From Clostridia bacterium (lineage in GTDB: Bacteria; Bacillota; Clostridia; TANB77; CAG-508), in NCBI GenBank assembly GCA_017510245.1, contig JAFWNQ010000003.1, forward strand, positions 1-64,000: 64,000 bases of DNA, in the 5' to 3' direction. This document shows positions 52,585-60,903 of the stretch, piece after piece. The position numbers were made by a program, and so were the translations under genes. The notes beneath the pieces were generated by a model. The model was given only the letters and a program-made list of their open reading frames with translations. It made no database searches and had not been told where the DNA came from. Every line of letters starts with the position of its first letter. Positions within the stretch are counted from its first letter, which is position 1.

Positions 52585-53055
52585 ATGAAATCGTTTGCAA
52601 ATTGGATGTTAGTTATTTTTATGGTAATGTACTGGATATTAAGAATAATGGTTGCATATATGTATTCATTGGGGAAGGAGTTTATTGCTAGCCCTATAGA
52701 TTTTAACACAGAGGTTGTACTCCTATTTGTGACTCTATTGTGTATAGTACTAGTTGTAAAGAGAGTAACTGTAGGAGGAATAATGTATGTGATAGCATAT
52801 TTTGGTTATTTTGGAGTTAGCTTATATAACCAAATAATGCCGATGATTAAAACAGGATCTTTTAACATAAGTGGAGGAATGGATATGTTTTTATCTTTTA
52901 TAGCTTTGATTCTTGCACTATTTGTTATGGTGGATTTGCTTTCTGATAAAACAAAAAAACCAGATGATAAAAAAACGGAATGGTTCTTTAATAATAAAGA
53001 TTTGGATAGAAATCTAGATGATAGAAATGACCATAATCAATATAAATTGTATTAA
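52585..53055 (+). CDS. Hypothetical membrane protein
   Basis: 156 aa from the ATG at 52585 with AGGGGG upstream; the frame extending to 52534 runs back into the terminator. Four hydrophobic helices (about 5-27, 42-62, 66-88, 102-124) and a hydrophilic, Asp/Asn/Lys-rich tail (FFNNKDLDRNLDDRNDHN). No family recognised. 23 bases before the 851-aa gene. Confidence 0.7.
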   Translation: MKSFANWMLVIFMVMYWILRIMVAYMYSLGKEFIASPIDFNTEVVLLFVTLLCIVLVVKRVTVGGIMYVIAYFGYFGVSLYNQIMPMIKTGSFNISGGMDMFLSFIALILALFVMVDLLSDKTKKPDDKKTEWFFNNKDLDRNLDDRNDHNQYKLY

Positions 53056-53078
53056 ATAGTATTTAAGGAGAAAAAACA

Positions 53079-55634
53079 TTGGCTGTATTAAAATTTAGAA
53101 TAGCAGAATTAGTTGAAAATAGAAGAATAATGTATGAAAATGGACAGTTTTTTATAATAAATGATGATGCATTAAGTGGTGAAATAATGCCTGTTCAAAG
53201 TATTTTAACAGAAACAAGTAAAACTACTAATTATTCAGTAGTAAGAGGCGAATTTGACACTAATAGAATAAGTGTACCAGGAAAAAGTATACTTGAATAT
53301 CTACATAATACATTAAGTGAAGTAATAAAGCGCGACGATGTAAGTGTAATTTGGATATTAAATATTCTAGATCAACCGATTTTTAATGCAAAACTATGGA
53401 ATGAACAATATGAAAAAGATTTTTTGAATTCAATATCAGAAATTGTAAAGAATTATAAAGAGGAACTGAAACTGCTACTAAGAATAAATAAAAAAGGAAC
53501 AATTGAAGACATAAAAAAGAATAGAGAGATGTATGGTGAAAGTTTTGACACATACCTAATCCAATTATATAAAGAAGGAATACTTGATGCGGAAATACTT
53601 GGTGAAGTTAGTGTTTTTAAAGATTTTGATATTACAAGAATAAAAGAATTAATGAAAAGCCAAACACTAAATTCAACTCAAATATTGGATTTACAACAGA
53701 GAGGCTTAATAGATAGAGAAACAGTTATCGAAGCTTTTGGGGGCATTGATAATGTTTTAACAATGTATAAGAGAGTAAGTCGAAGTAGAAATGAAAGAAG
53801 TGCATTATTATATTTAAATCTTTTAGGTATAGATAATATCTGTATCTTATATGCATTGGGAAAAATACAAAAAGAAGATATTAAAAGAGCAAAAGTAAGT
53901 AAAAAAGATTTAGAAAAACTACCAGAAGAATTATTTGTAAGTGTATTGAAAAGAGGACTGCCTGATAATATAGAATACTCAAGCAAAGAAATAATAAATC
54001 AATATATAACAAAGATTTCTGGAAGAAATATGATAGATTTAGCAAAAAGCGGAGTAGTTGAACCACAAGATTTATTAGAGCTAATAGATGAAGAAGTTGA
54101 TGAAGAAAATAAAACAAGGGCAGTCAATTCTGAAGAAATAAAAGATTTCTATACTCCTGAAATGGTAGCAGATTTAACTATAGAAGAAAAAGTTGATGAA
54201 GATTTTATTCATAGAATTGATGAAAAAATACTAGCAAATGCTGATCAAGAAGAAAGAGAAGAGTATTTAATAAGTCTATTTGAACTATGCAGAGAAGGAA
54301 TGGATGATAAGCATTTTGCTGAATTTATTTTATCAATGGCAGACAGTATCGATATCCCATTAGAAGTTTTTGAACGAAACTATATTTCAGATGAAGCACT
54401 TGAGGAAATGTTTTATAGTGAAGAAGTATCAGAAGAGAAAATAATTGAGCATTTTAATAAAGGAATAGTTGGATTGTCTTCTATACAATTAATATTTGGA
54501 AATGATTATGATAAAATAATAGAGCAAGTTAATGGTGGAACACTATCGAAATTGGCTCTATCAATAATACCTATTAGAGAATTAAGCGATAAAGTGCTAG
54601 AGGGCAAATTAGCAATAGATAGTATTTTTGAATTGTATTCAAAATTTGATTCAATAGATATAGATGGATTTGAAGAGATAGTTAGTGAATATGAAACTGA
54701 TTATTATTTAAGAAAAGAAGAAGGGGAAGAAGTCGGAGAATTAACCAGAATAGTTGACTTAATAGATGAAAAAATAGGTACAGAAAAAATAAGAGAACTA
54801 TACTTACATGACATTTTGACTCATAGTGATATATTGCAACTAGAAGAAAAGGGCATTATTACAGAAGAACAAAGAAGAGAAATTTCTAAAATAGATAGAG
54901 ATAGACTTTATAAAGAGATTTTTGAAAACAGGGTAATAAGTGTTTTCGATGATGAAGAACCAGATCACTTAACACCACCTAGAGGAGATTTAAAAGGGGG
55001 AAGTCATCATAGTGCTAGAATAATGGAAACAAAAGCATTCTTTGAAGAAATTGGTGATTGTATTTTTAAAGAAGTTGAATCACAAGATGCAAAGTCACAA
55101 TTTAGAGGATATACACTAATTGGATATCCTGATTATGGAGTGATTGTTTTAGAAAATTTTGATGAAGGCGAAAATGCAACATACATAATGACTATAGAAG
55201 AGTTTAAAGGTTTTATAAGTATTAATGAAAATGGAACAATAACTTTTAAAAAAGGCAAAACTGCAATTAAGGATGAAATTGCAAGAGACAAAGGAAGAGC
55301 AATAGTTCCTCGCTCACATGTGGTAACATGGGGGAAAAATGTAATAGATTCTATAAGAGGACTATCAGAGGAGGCAAGAGAATCTATTACTACTGAACAG
55401 CAAATAAAACTTAGCCAGTCAATGGTTGAAGAATACTATAGAGAAGAACTAGAAAGTGCAGGAGAAGATCAAGAAAAAGTTGAAAATATAAAGAGTAGAA
55501 TCGAACTTGCAAAGGCGCATGTTGAAAATGAAACAGTAAGAGATAGAGTTAAAGAATTAAAGGCGAAAAGAAAAGAAATAGAAAGAACAACACCAAAGAG
55601 TGAGAAAGGAATTCCAAACCATGGAGAAGAATAA
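53079..55634 (+). CDS. Large hypothetical protein with repeated helical units
   Basis: 851 aa starting TTG with AAGGAG 8 bases upstream. No signal or membrane helix. Residues about 110-620 are a run of short helical units carrying a G-I/L-I/L-D/T-x-E motif (YKEGILDAEILGEV, LQQRGLIDRETVIEAFGG, LEEKGIITEEQRREI), which looks like a solenoid. A distinct globular part (about 640-770) starts SHHSARIMETKAFFEEIG and includes GYPDYGVIVLENFDE. The C-terminus is charged coiled coil. No known family. Coupled to the small gene that overlaps its end. Confidence 0.75.
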   Translation: MAVLKFRIAELVENRRIMYENGQFFIINDDALSGEIMPVQSILTETSKTTNYSVVRGEFDTNRISVPGKSILEYLHNTLSEVIKRDDVSVIWILNILDQPIFNAKLWNEQYEKDFLNSISEIVKNYKEELKLLLRINKKGTIEDIKKNREMYGESFDTYLIQLYKEGILDAEILGEVSVFKDFDITRIKELMKSQTLNSTQILDLQQRGLIDRETVIEAFGGIDNVLTMYKRVSRSRNERSALLYLNLLGIDNICILYALGKIQKEDIKRAKVSKKDLEKLPEELFVSVLKRGLPDNIEYSSKEIINQYITKISGRNMIDLAKSGVVEPQDLLELIDEEVDEENKTRAVNSEEIKDFYTPEMVADLTIEEKVDEDFIHRIDEKILANADQEEREEYLISLFELCREGMDDKHFAEFILSMADSIDIPLEVFERNYISDEALEEMFYSEEVSEEKIIEHFNKGIVGLSSIQLIFGNDYDKIIEQVNGGTLSKLALSIIPIRELSDKVLEGKLAIDSIFELYSKFDSIDIDGFEEIVSEYETDYYLRKEEGEEVGELTRIVDLIDEKIGTEKIRELYLHDILTHSDILQLEEKGIITEEQRREISKIDRDRLYKEIFENRVISVFDDEEPDHLTPPRGDLKGGSHHSARIMETKAFFEEIGDCIFKEVESQDAKSQFRGYTLIGYPDYGVIVLENFDEGENATYIMTIEEFKGFISINENGTITFKKGKTAIKDEIARDKGRAIVPRSHVVTWGKNVIDSIRGLSEEARESITTEQQIKLSQSMVEEYYREELESAGEDQEKVENIKSRIELAKAHVENETVRDRVKELKAKRKEIERTTPKSEKGIPNHGEE

Positions 55635-55968
55635 TGAACTTACTCAAAGAAATGAAACTTTTATTAATAAAATAATTAGGAAAATTTGTGGATTATTAAG
55701 TAACAAAAAGGATATTAAGAATAAAACAGAAAGTATAATTACAGACAACCAAAAAAACAACAATTCGTTTAGAAAAGATTTAGTTTATGATGATACTGAA
55801 ATAAAAAGACTTGAACAATTAAAACAGAATTATGAGAATGATTCTACATTAGAAATGGAAATATCAACTGCTGATGCAAAAGCTTTAACTGAATACTACA
55901 AGAAGAATACTCAAGAATTGCTTATAGAATTGAAAAAAGAGGAAATGCTTTTAAAAAAGGTTACATAA
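55621..55968 (+). CDS. Small charged hypothetical protein
   Basis: 115 aa from ATG 55621 (AAGGA about 10 bases upstream), overlapping the 851-aa gene by 14 bases. Mostly charged helices (LEQLKQNYENDSTLEMEIS, LIELKKEEMLLKKVT), no membrane segment. It is probably cotranslated with the large upstream protein and may be its partner. No family recognised. The promoter of the next gene begins two bases after its stop. Confidence 0.6.
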   Translation: MEKNNELTQRNETFINKIIRKICGLLSNKKDIKNKTESIITDNQKNNNSFRKDLVYDDTEIKRLEQLKQNYENDSTLEMEISTADAKALTEYYKKNTQELLIELKKEEMLLKKVT

Positions 55969-55969
55969 T

Positions 55970-55998
55970 TTGTACTTTTTGAGAAAATATGGTATAAT
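55970..55998 (+). promoter_or_regulatory. Sigma-A promoter of the third GC-rich cassette
   Basis: TTGTAC (55970-55975), 17-base spacer, TATAAT (55993-55998). A small CAACAC/GTGTTG hairpin follows at 56008-56023. Confidence 0.75.
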
Positions 55999-56048
55999 AA
56001 TAAGAGCAACACATGGGGTGTTGACCGGTTGAGATGAAGGAGAAAACC

Positions 56049-56711
56049 ATGAATTACCGGCGAATAATGGTAGCTTTTTTGATTGAAGTTGTGTGCTTTC
56101 TCTCGTTAACGAGCTTTTACCTAGTTCCGGGAACAACAAAAGCTCAAGCACAAGAACTGACAAGCTCAAAGGCAGAAAATCAAGTAATAGGACTAATCTG
56201 TCAGAGAATGATAGAACAGATGGAGGAAGTTAAGACTGTACTTGAGACAGAGCTAAAGGAACAGGCAGAGGCAGAAGCTAAAGCAAAACAAGAGGAGCAA
56301 GAGAGGAAAGAAGAAGAGGCACGAAAGCAAGAAGAACTCGAGGCACAAGCAGAAGCTGAAGAACAAGCAAAAGCAGCCGAAGAAGAATCGTATGAATGGA
56401 GTGGAGAAGTACTTACAGCATGGGGTGGCGTTGCAAACGGACCTTCAGGCTTCGAAACATATTACAACCTTCCTATGGGAGGTGTAATAGATATTATGAG
56501 AAGCTTGGGGTATGATGAAGCAAACTATCCTTACTGGGTACGTGAAGACGGAGTGAAGATGCTTGGCGACTATGTTATGTGCGCAGCAGACTTGTCAATC
56601 CGCCCAGAAGGTACTATTCTTCCTACTTCGCTGGGAATGGGGATAGTATGTGATACAGGAGATTTCATATATTCAGACCCATACCAGCTAGACATAGCTG
56701 TAGCTTGGTAA
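56049..56711 (+). CDS. Secreted protein with coiled coil and C-terminal RlpA/3D-like domain (GC-rich cassette)
   Basis: 220 aa from the ATG at 56049 (AAGGAG upstream). Signal peptide about 1-33 (ending TKAQA). Residues about 55-115 are an Ala/Glu/Gln/Lys-rich coiled coil. The C-terminal ~100 residues (LTAWGGVANGPSGFETYYN ... GMGIVCDTGDFIYSDP) resemble a domain common in secreted proteins of gut Firmicutes, possibly a 3D or double-psi beta-barrel domain. GC reaches about 52% in the line I counted. Own promoter and terminator, flanked by AT-rich genes of another operon: probably acquired. Likely acts on or at the cell wall. Confidence 0.7.
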   Translation: MNYRRIMVAFLIEVVCFLSLTSFYLVPGTTKAQAQELTSSKAENQVIGLICQRMIEQMEEVKTVLETELKEQAEAEAKAKQEEQERKEEEARKQEELEAQAEAEEQAKAAEEESYEWSGEVLTAWGGVANGPSGFETYYNLPMGGVIDIMRSLGYDEANYPYWVREDGVKMLGDYVMCAADLSIRPEGTILPTSLGMGIVCDTGDFIYSDPYQLDIAVAW

Positions 56712-56735
56712 TAAAAGTGGTGTACTAGATCCTTC

Positions 56736-56774
56736 AGGGTGTTAGGAGGTATATTGCCTTCTAACACCCTTTTG
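56736..56774 (+). terminator. Strong terminator of the third GC-rich cassette
   Basis: AGGGTGTTAGGAGG (56736-56749) pairs with CCTTCTAACACCCT (56757-56770), followed by TTTG. Confidence 0.85.
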
Positions 56775-56839
56775 TTATATAATAGGAAAGTAGAAAAATG
56801 TCTGCTATTGTTCTATAATAAAAAATGAAAGGAAAAGAT

Positions 56840-57541
56840 ATGATAGAAATAAAAAATGTAACTAAAAGTTACAATGATAAAAAGGCTATAGATGATGTTT
56901 CTTTTAATGTTAATGATGGAGAAATATTTGCGTTTATTGGACATAATGGAGCTGGAAAAACAACCCTAATAAAATCAATAGTAGGAATTCATAATTTTGA
57001 GGGAGGGGATATCTTAATAAATGGTAAGTCAATTAAAGAAGAACCAGTTGAATGCAAAAAACAAATTGCATTTGTCCCAGATAATCCTGAATTATATGAG
57101 AATATGAGAGCTATAGATTTCATTAATTTTATATGTGATATGTATGAAGTAAAAAAAGAAGTAAGAGAAGAAAAAATAAAAAAATATAGTGAGCTATTTG
57201 AAATAGAGAATAATCTGAATGATACTATAAATTCTTTTTCACATGGTATGAAACAAAAAATTGCTATTATTTCTGCTCTTGCTCATGATCCTAAAGTCTT
57301 AATTATGGATGAACCATTTGTCGGATTAGACCCAAAAGCAGTACATGATACAAAAGAAATAATGAATGAGATGATTAAAGAAGGAAAAATAGTATTCTTT
57401 TCAACACATATTTTAGATGTTGCTGAAAAATTGTGCTCAAGAGTTGCTATTATAAAAAAAGGAAGACTAATAAAAGTGGGTGCAATGAAAGAAATCAAAG
57501 GTGATGAGAGTTTAGAAAAAGTGTTTTTAGAATTGGAGTAA
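56840..57541 (+). CDS. ABC transporter ATP-binding protein
   Basis: 233 aa from ATG 56840 (AAAGGA 7 bases upstream; the ATG at 56825 contains the RBS). Walker A GHNGAGKTTLIK, Q-loop region, signature FSHGMKQKIAI (serine of the signature followed by H, G), Walker B VLIMDEPFVGLDPKA and switch His in FFSTHILDVAEKL. It belongs to the NatA/BcrA-type exporter class that works with two-helix-bundle permeases. It pairs with the permease gene 3 bases downstream. Confidence 0.93.
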   Translation: MIEIKNVTKSYNDKKAIDDVSFNVNDGEIFAFIGHNGAGKTTLIKSIVGIHNFEGGDILINGKSIKEEPVECKKQIAFVPDNPELYENMRAIDFINFICDMYEVKKEVREEKIKKYSELFEIENNLNDTINSFSHGMKQKIAIISALAHDPKVLIMDEPFVGLDPKAVHDTKEIMNEMIKEGKIVFFSTHILDVAEKLCSRVAIIKKGRLIKVGAMKEIKGDESLEKVFLELE

Positions 57542-57543
57542 TT

Positions 57544-59157
57544 ATGAAAAAGTATTTATCATTGATAAGAGCATGTATGACTGACAATATGAGTATATTT
57601 AAAATTAATGGAAAAAAACGTTCTGAGTTTTCAAAAAAAATTCTCCCAATTGTTTTAGCTTTTATATGCTTTTTCTCAATATGGTCATATGCTAATGTTT
57701 TTATGGAACCTTTAGTTGAAGTACATATGGAATATGTATTGCTAACGCTTTTTGCGTTCTTTACATGCATATTAACATTAACAGAAGGAATATATAAGTC
57801 TAGTAGTATATTGTTTAATTGTAAAGATGATAATATGCTATTATCTTTACCTATTAGTAAGTATTTAGTTTTATTTATTAGGATATTAAAGTTCTATTTA
57901 TTTGAAGTATTATATAATACACTTTTTATGCTGCCAGCAATGGTTGTATATGCTAGATACATAAAGGTAGGAATTAGTTATTGGATGACATCAATTATTG
58001 CACTGTTAATCTTGCCAATAATACCTATAATAGTGTCATGTATCATTGGTGGAATAATATCTTTAATATCTTCATATTTCAAGAAAAGAAGTTTTGCACA
58101 AACAGTTATAACTATGGGATTTTTACTTGTAGTTTTATATGGAAGTATTAATTTAGAAAATATAATAAAAAGAATAGCAGAGAATGCTGAAGGGATAAAT
58201 GAAATAATAACGAAATTATATTTTCCAATAGGAAATTATATAAGATTAGTTACAAACTTTCATTTTATGGATTTGTTTATTTTTATATTGACAAATATAT
58301 TTGTATTTACAATATCAATAATACTATTTGGAAAAGTATATTATAAAATAAATTCTTTAACTAAGAATTACAAAAGAGAGAATAAGAATAATAAATATAA
58401 CTATAAAAGAAGTAATAAGGTTATTGCACTAATAAAAAAAGAATTTAATAGATTCTTTAGTTCACCAGTTTTTATAACAAATGCTGGATTTGGATTAATA
58501 CTGTTTTTGATTGGATGTATAGGAATTAACCTTAAACTAGATAGTGTTATTGAAATAATGGCTATGCAAGGTGTAACAATTACGATTGAAGAAATACAAA
58601 ATCTAATTTCTATAATTCTTTTTGGTTTTATATGTTTTACTGCACTAATGTCTTCAATAACTAGTTCAATGATTTCACTAGAGGGAAAGACTTTTAATAT
58701 ATTAAAGAGTTTACCGGTTAAAACATTTGAAATATTAATTTCAAAAATAGTAACAGCAGTAGTTATAATGATTCCAGTCTTATTTATTGGGGACATTTTA
58801 ATATTTATTAAATTTAGTTTTAGTTTTTTAGAAATGGTAATGCTCATAATAGACTCAATCATTTTACCAGTAACAGCTGAGACTATTGGATTAATTGTAA
58901 ATTTAAAATATCCTAAAATGGATGCAGAGAATGATACAGAAGTTGTTAAACAAAGTGCAAGTTCAATGGTGTCTGTATTAATTGGAATGATAATGATTGG
59001 AATAACAGTATATGGATTATACAAAGGATTAGAAACAGGTCTAGAATCATATCAACTAATTATTTATAGTACAATTTCTTATTTTATTATTTGTAGCATT
59101 CTTCTAGGCTATTTATATAAAATAGGAGTGAAAGATTTTGAGAAAATAAGTGTATGA
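57544..59157 (+). CDS. ABC transporter permease
   Basis: 537 aa with about 12 hydrophobic segments in two groups (residues ~35-280 and ~310-535) separated by a basic stretch YKRENKNNKYNYKRSNK. This layout fits a full-length fused permease of the ABC-2 / YbbP-like exporter class rather than an importer. GGAG precedes the ATG. The ATP-binding partner is directly upstream. The substrate is not predictable from the sequence; lipid, peptide or antibiotic export are all possible. Confidence 0.85.
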   Translation: MKKYLSLIRACMTDNMSIFKINGKKRSEFSKKILPIVLAFICFFSIWSYANVFMEPLVEVHMEYVLLTLFAFFTCILTLTEGIYKSSSILFNCKDDNMLLSLPISKYLVLFIRILKFYLFEVLYNTLFMLPAMVVYARYIKVGISYWMTSIIALLILPIIPIIVSCIIGGIISLISSYFKKRSFAQTVITMGFLLVVLYGSINLENIIKRIAENAEGINEIITKLYFPIGNYIRLVTNFHFMDLFIFILTNIFVFTISIILFGKVYYKINSLTKNYKRENKNNKYNYKRSNKVIALIKKEFNRFFSSPVFITNAGFGLILFLIGCIGINLKLDSVIEIMAMQGVTITIEEIQNLISIILFGFICFTALMSSITSSMISLEGKTFNILKSLPVKTFEILISKIVTAVVIMIPVLFIGDILIFIKFSFSFLEMVMLIIDSIILPVTAETIGLIVNLKYPKMDAENDTEVVKQSASSMVSVLIGMIMIGITVYGLYKGLETGLESYQLIIYSTISYFIICSILLGYLYKIGVKDFEKISV

Positions 59158-59210
59158 GTTCATAAAAGAAAAGAAGAAATAAAATAAATAAGCAGAAATA
59201 TAACAAAATA

Positions 59211-59243
59211 GAAATAAAGGCGACTGATGGTCGCCTCTATTTC
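59211..59243. terminator. Convergent terminator between the permease and 59243 genes
   Basis: GAAATAAAGGCGAC (59211-59224) pairs with GTCGCCTCTATTTC (59230-59243), one mismatch. T-rich on both sides but with no long U-tract. Confidence 0.6.
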
Positions 59244-59977
59244 TATTTAAATTCATAAAATTCAAAATCTTCTTCATCTAGCATTTTATATTGAGATTGT
59301 TTTAAATTCTCAACATCTTTTGCTGTGACACTTCCAAAATCGTATTCGTATGTAGTAGTTATGGTTGTGTTATCATAGCTTGATACAGTCTTGTAAGTAA
59401 CTTTAGTTGTTTTATCTATATATTGAATATTTTTACTATCAGAACTCTCTGAAGTTGTAATTATATAGCAATCTTTATTATCTTCAACTCCTGTAGCAAT
59501 CTTAGTATGAATTCCATATGAAATGGTACCAAAGAAATCTGATACTTTTTCAGAAATAGACTGTTTATATAATGGACTGTCTGTGAAATCATATTCATCA
59601 GGTGAGTACTCATAATCGTCTGATTCATATTCATCAGAAGTTATACACATTATTTTTTCATTACTATTATCTTTTTCTTTATATTCATATATTTTATCAT
59701 CAATAAAAACTCTTGTGATTTTTATTCCATCGTCATATTGAATGGTTTTGGAACTATTTCCATAAACAAAATCTTCAAAATACCCAGAATCATAAGTGGT
59801 TTTTGAATGAACGTTATCACTAGAACTAATTTCCTTATTAAATTCAAACATAGCATTTCCAGCATCTACAACGAATTGTGTTTTTTTCTTTCCATTTATA
59901 TATAGACCAATAATTATAGCAATAGCTACTACAATAATTAAAACAAGAACAATTATTATTTTTTTTATCTTTTTCAT
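59243..59977 (-). CDS. Hypothetical membrane-anchored extracellular protein
   Basis: 244 aa, RBS GGAGG. N-terminal basic residues then a helix (about 8-28). The rest is a hydrophilic, Asp/Ser/Tyr-rich extracellular domain with acidic clusters (DEYESDDYEYSPDEYDF). The beta-strand periodicity toward the end (DKTTKVTYKTVSSYDNTT) suggests a beta-sheet sensor-type domain, but no family is recognised. A single gene, convergent to the ABC genes. Confidence 0.65.
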   Translation of the reverse strand: MKKIKKIIIVLVLIIVVAIAIIIGLYINGKKKTQFVVDAGNAMFEFNKEISSSDNVHSKTTYDSGYFEDFVYGNSSKTIQYDDGIKITRVFIDDKIYEYKEKDNSNEKIMCITSDEYESDDYEYSPDEYDFTDSPLYKQSISEKVSDFFGTISYGIHTKIATGVEDNKDCYIITTSESSDSKNIQYIDKTTKVTYKTVSSYDNTTITTTYEYDFGSVTAKDVENLKQSQYKMLDEEDFEFYEFK

Positions 59978-60147
59978 CTTTTCCTCCGTAACTTTATATA
60001 CAAATATTATTATAAATGAAAAAATATGTCAAGTCATAAGTATACTATGAAAGAAAAAATGAATAAGTAGTAACATACTAATAATACTGCTTTAAAAATG
60101 AATATATACTATGGGACTGCAAAATATACTTATAAGTAATATGTTAG

Positions 60148-60176
60148 TTGAAAGCATCTTAATATTATGATAAAAT
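60148..60176 (+). promoter_or_regulatory. Promoter of the PAP2 gene
   Basis: TTGAAA (60148-60153), 17-base spacer, TAAAAT (60171-60176). Confidence 0.55.
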
Positions 60177-60241
60177 ACAATAAAATAGATTACAAAATAG
60201 TATTTAAAAGAAAAGGATAGATTAAAATTTAGAAGATAATT

Positions 60242-60880
60242 ATGGAAAAGTATAAGAAAAAAATAAAGAATATCGTAATAAAAAATTTAAAATGGATAAT
60301 AGTTTTTGTGAGCTTAGTTAGTTTCTGCATGATTGTGGAGGATGTTATAGATGAAGATATTATGAGTACAGATTCAAAAGGCTATGCTTTTATTGTAGAT
60401 CACTTAATGTCAGACAGAGTAACTCCTGTTGCAAAGATAATAACAAACTTTGGAGGTGTTTATTGGCTGATTGGTTTTACCATTTTTTTACTAGTATTTA
60501 TAAAGAATAAAAGAATTGGAGTTAGTATTGCGTTTAATCTTGTACTAGCAGCTTTAATTAATTTTGCTTTAAAATGTATATTACAGCGTCCAAGACCGGT
60601 AGAATATAGAATTATTGATGAAAAAGGATACAGTCTTCCTTCAGGACATTCAATGGTAAGTGTAGCTTTTTATGGATATATTATTTATTTAGTATATAAG
60701 TATGTAGAAAACAAATATGCCAAGTGGAGTATAATTACTCTTTTATGTTTATTAACTGCTTTAATAGGAATAAGCAGAGTATATTTAGGGGTTCATTATA
60801 CTAGCGATGTTTTAGCAGGAGGGTTAATTGCATTTGCTTATCTAATAACATACATTAATTTTATTAAGGAAGCAATTTAG
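60242..60880 (+). CDS. PAP2-family membrane phosphatase
   Basis: 212 aa with about six helices. The three phosphatase motifs are in order: KCILQRPRP, PSGHSMVS and SRVYLGVHYTSDV. It dephosphorylates a lipid phosphate or pyrophosphate (phosphatidic acid, phosphatidylglycerophosphate or undecaprenyl pyrophosphate); which one is not evident. RBS weak (AGAAG). It lies 23 bases before the acyltransferase-CapA-SGNH fusion and is probably in the same operon. Confidence 0.9.
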   Translation: MEKYKKKIKNIVIKNLKWIIVFVSLVSFCMIVEDVIDEDIMSTDSKGYAFIVDHLMSDRVTPVAKIITNFGGVYWLIGFTIFLLVFIKNKRIGVSIAFNLVLAALINFALKCILQRPRPVEYRIIDEKGYSLPSGHSMVSVAFYGYIIYLVYKYVENKYAKWSIITLLCLLTALIGISRVYLGVHYTSDVLAGGLIAFAYLITYINFIKEAI

Positions 60881-60903
60881 TAATAAACAATAAAGGAGAG
60901 CAG

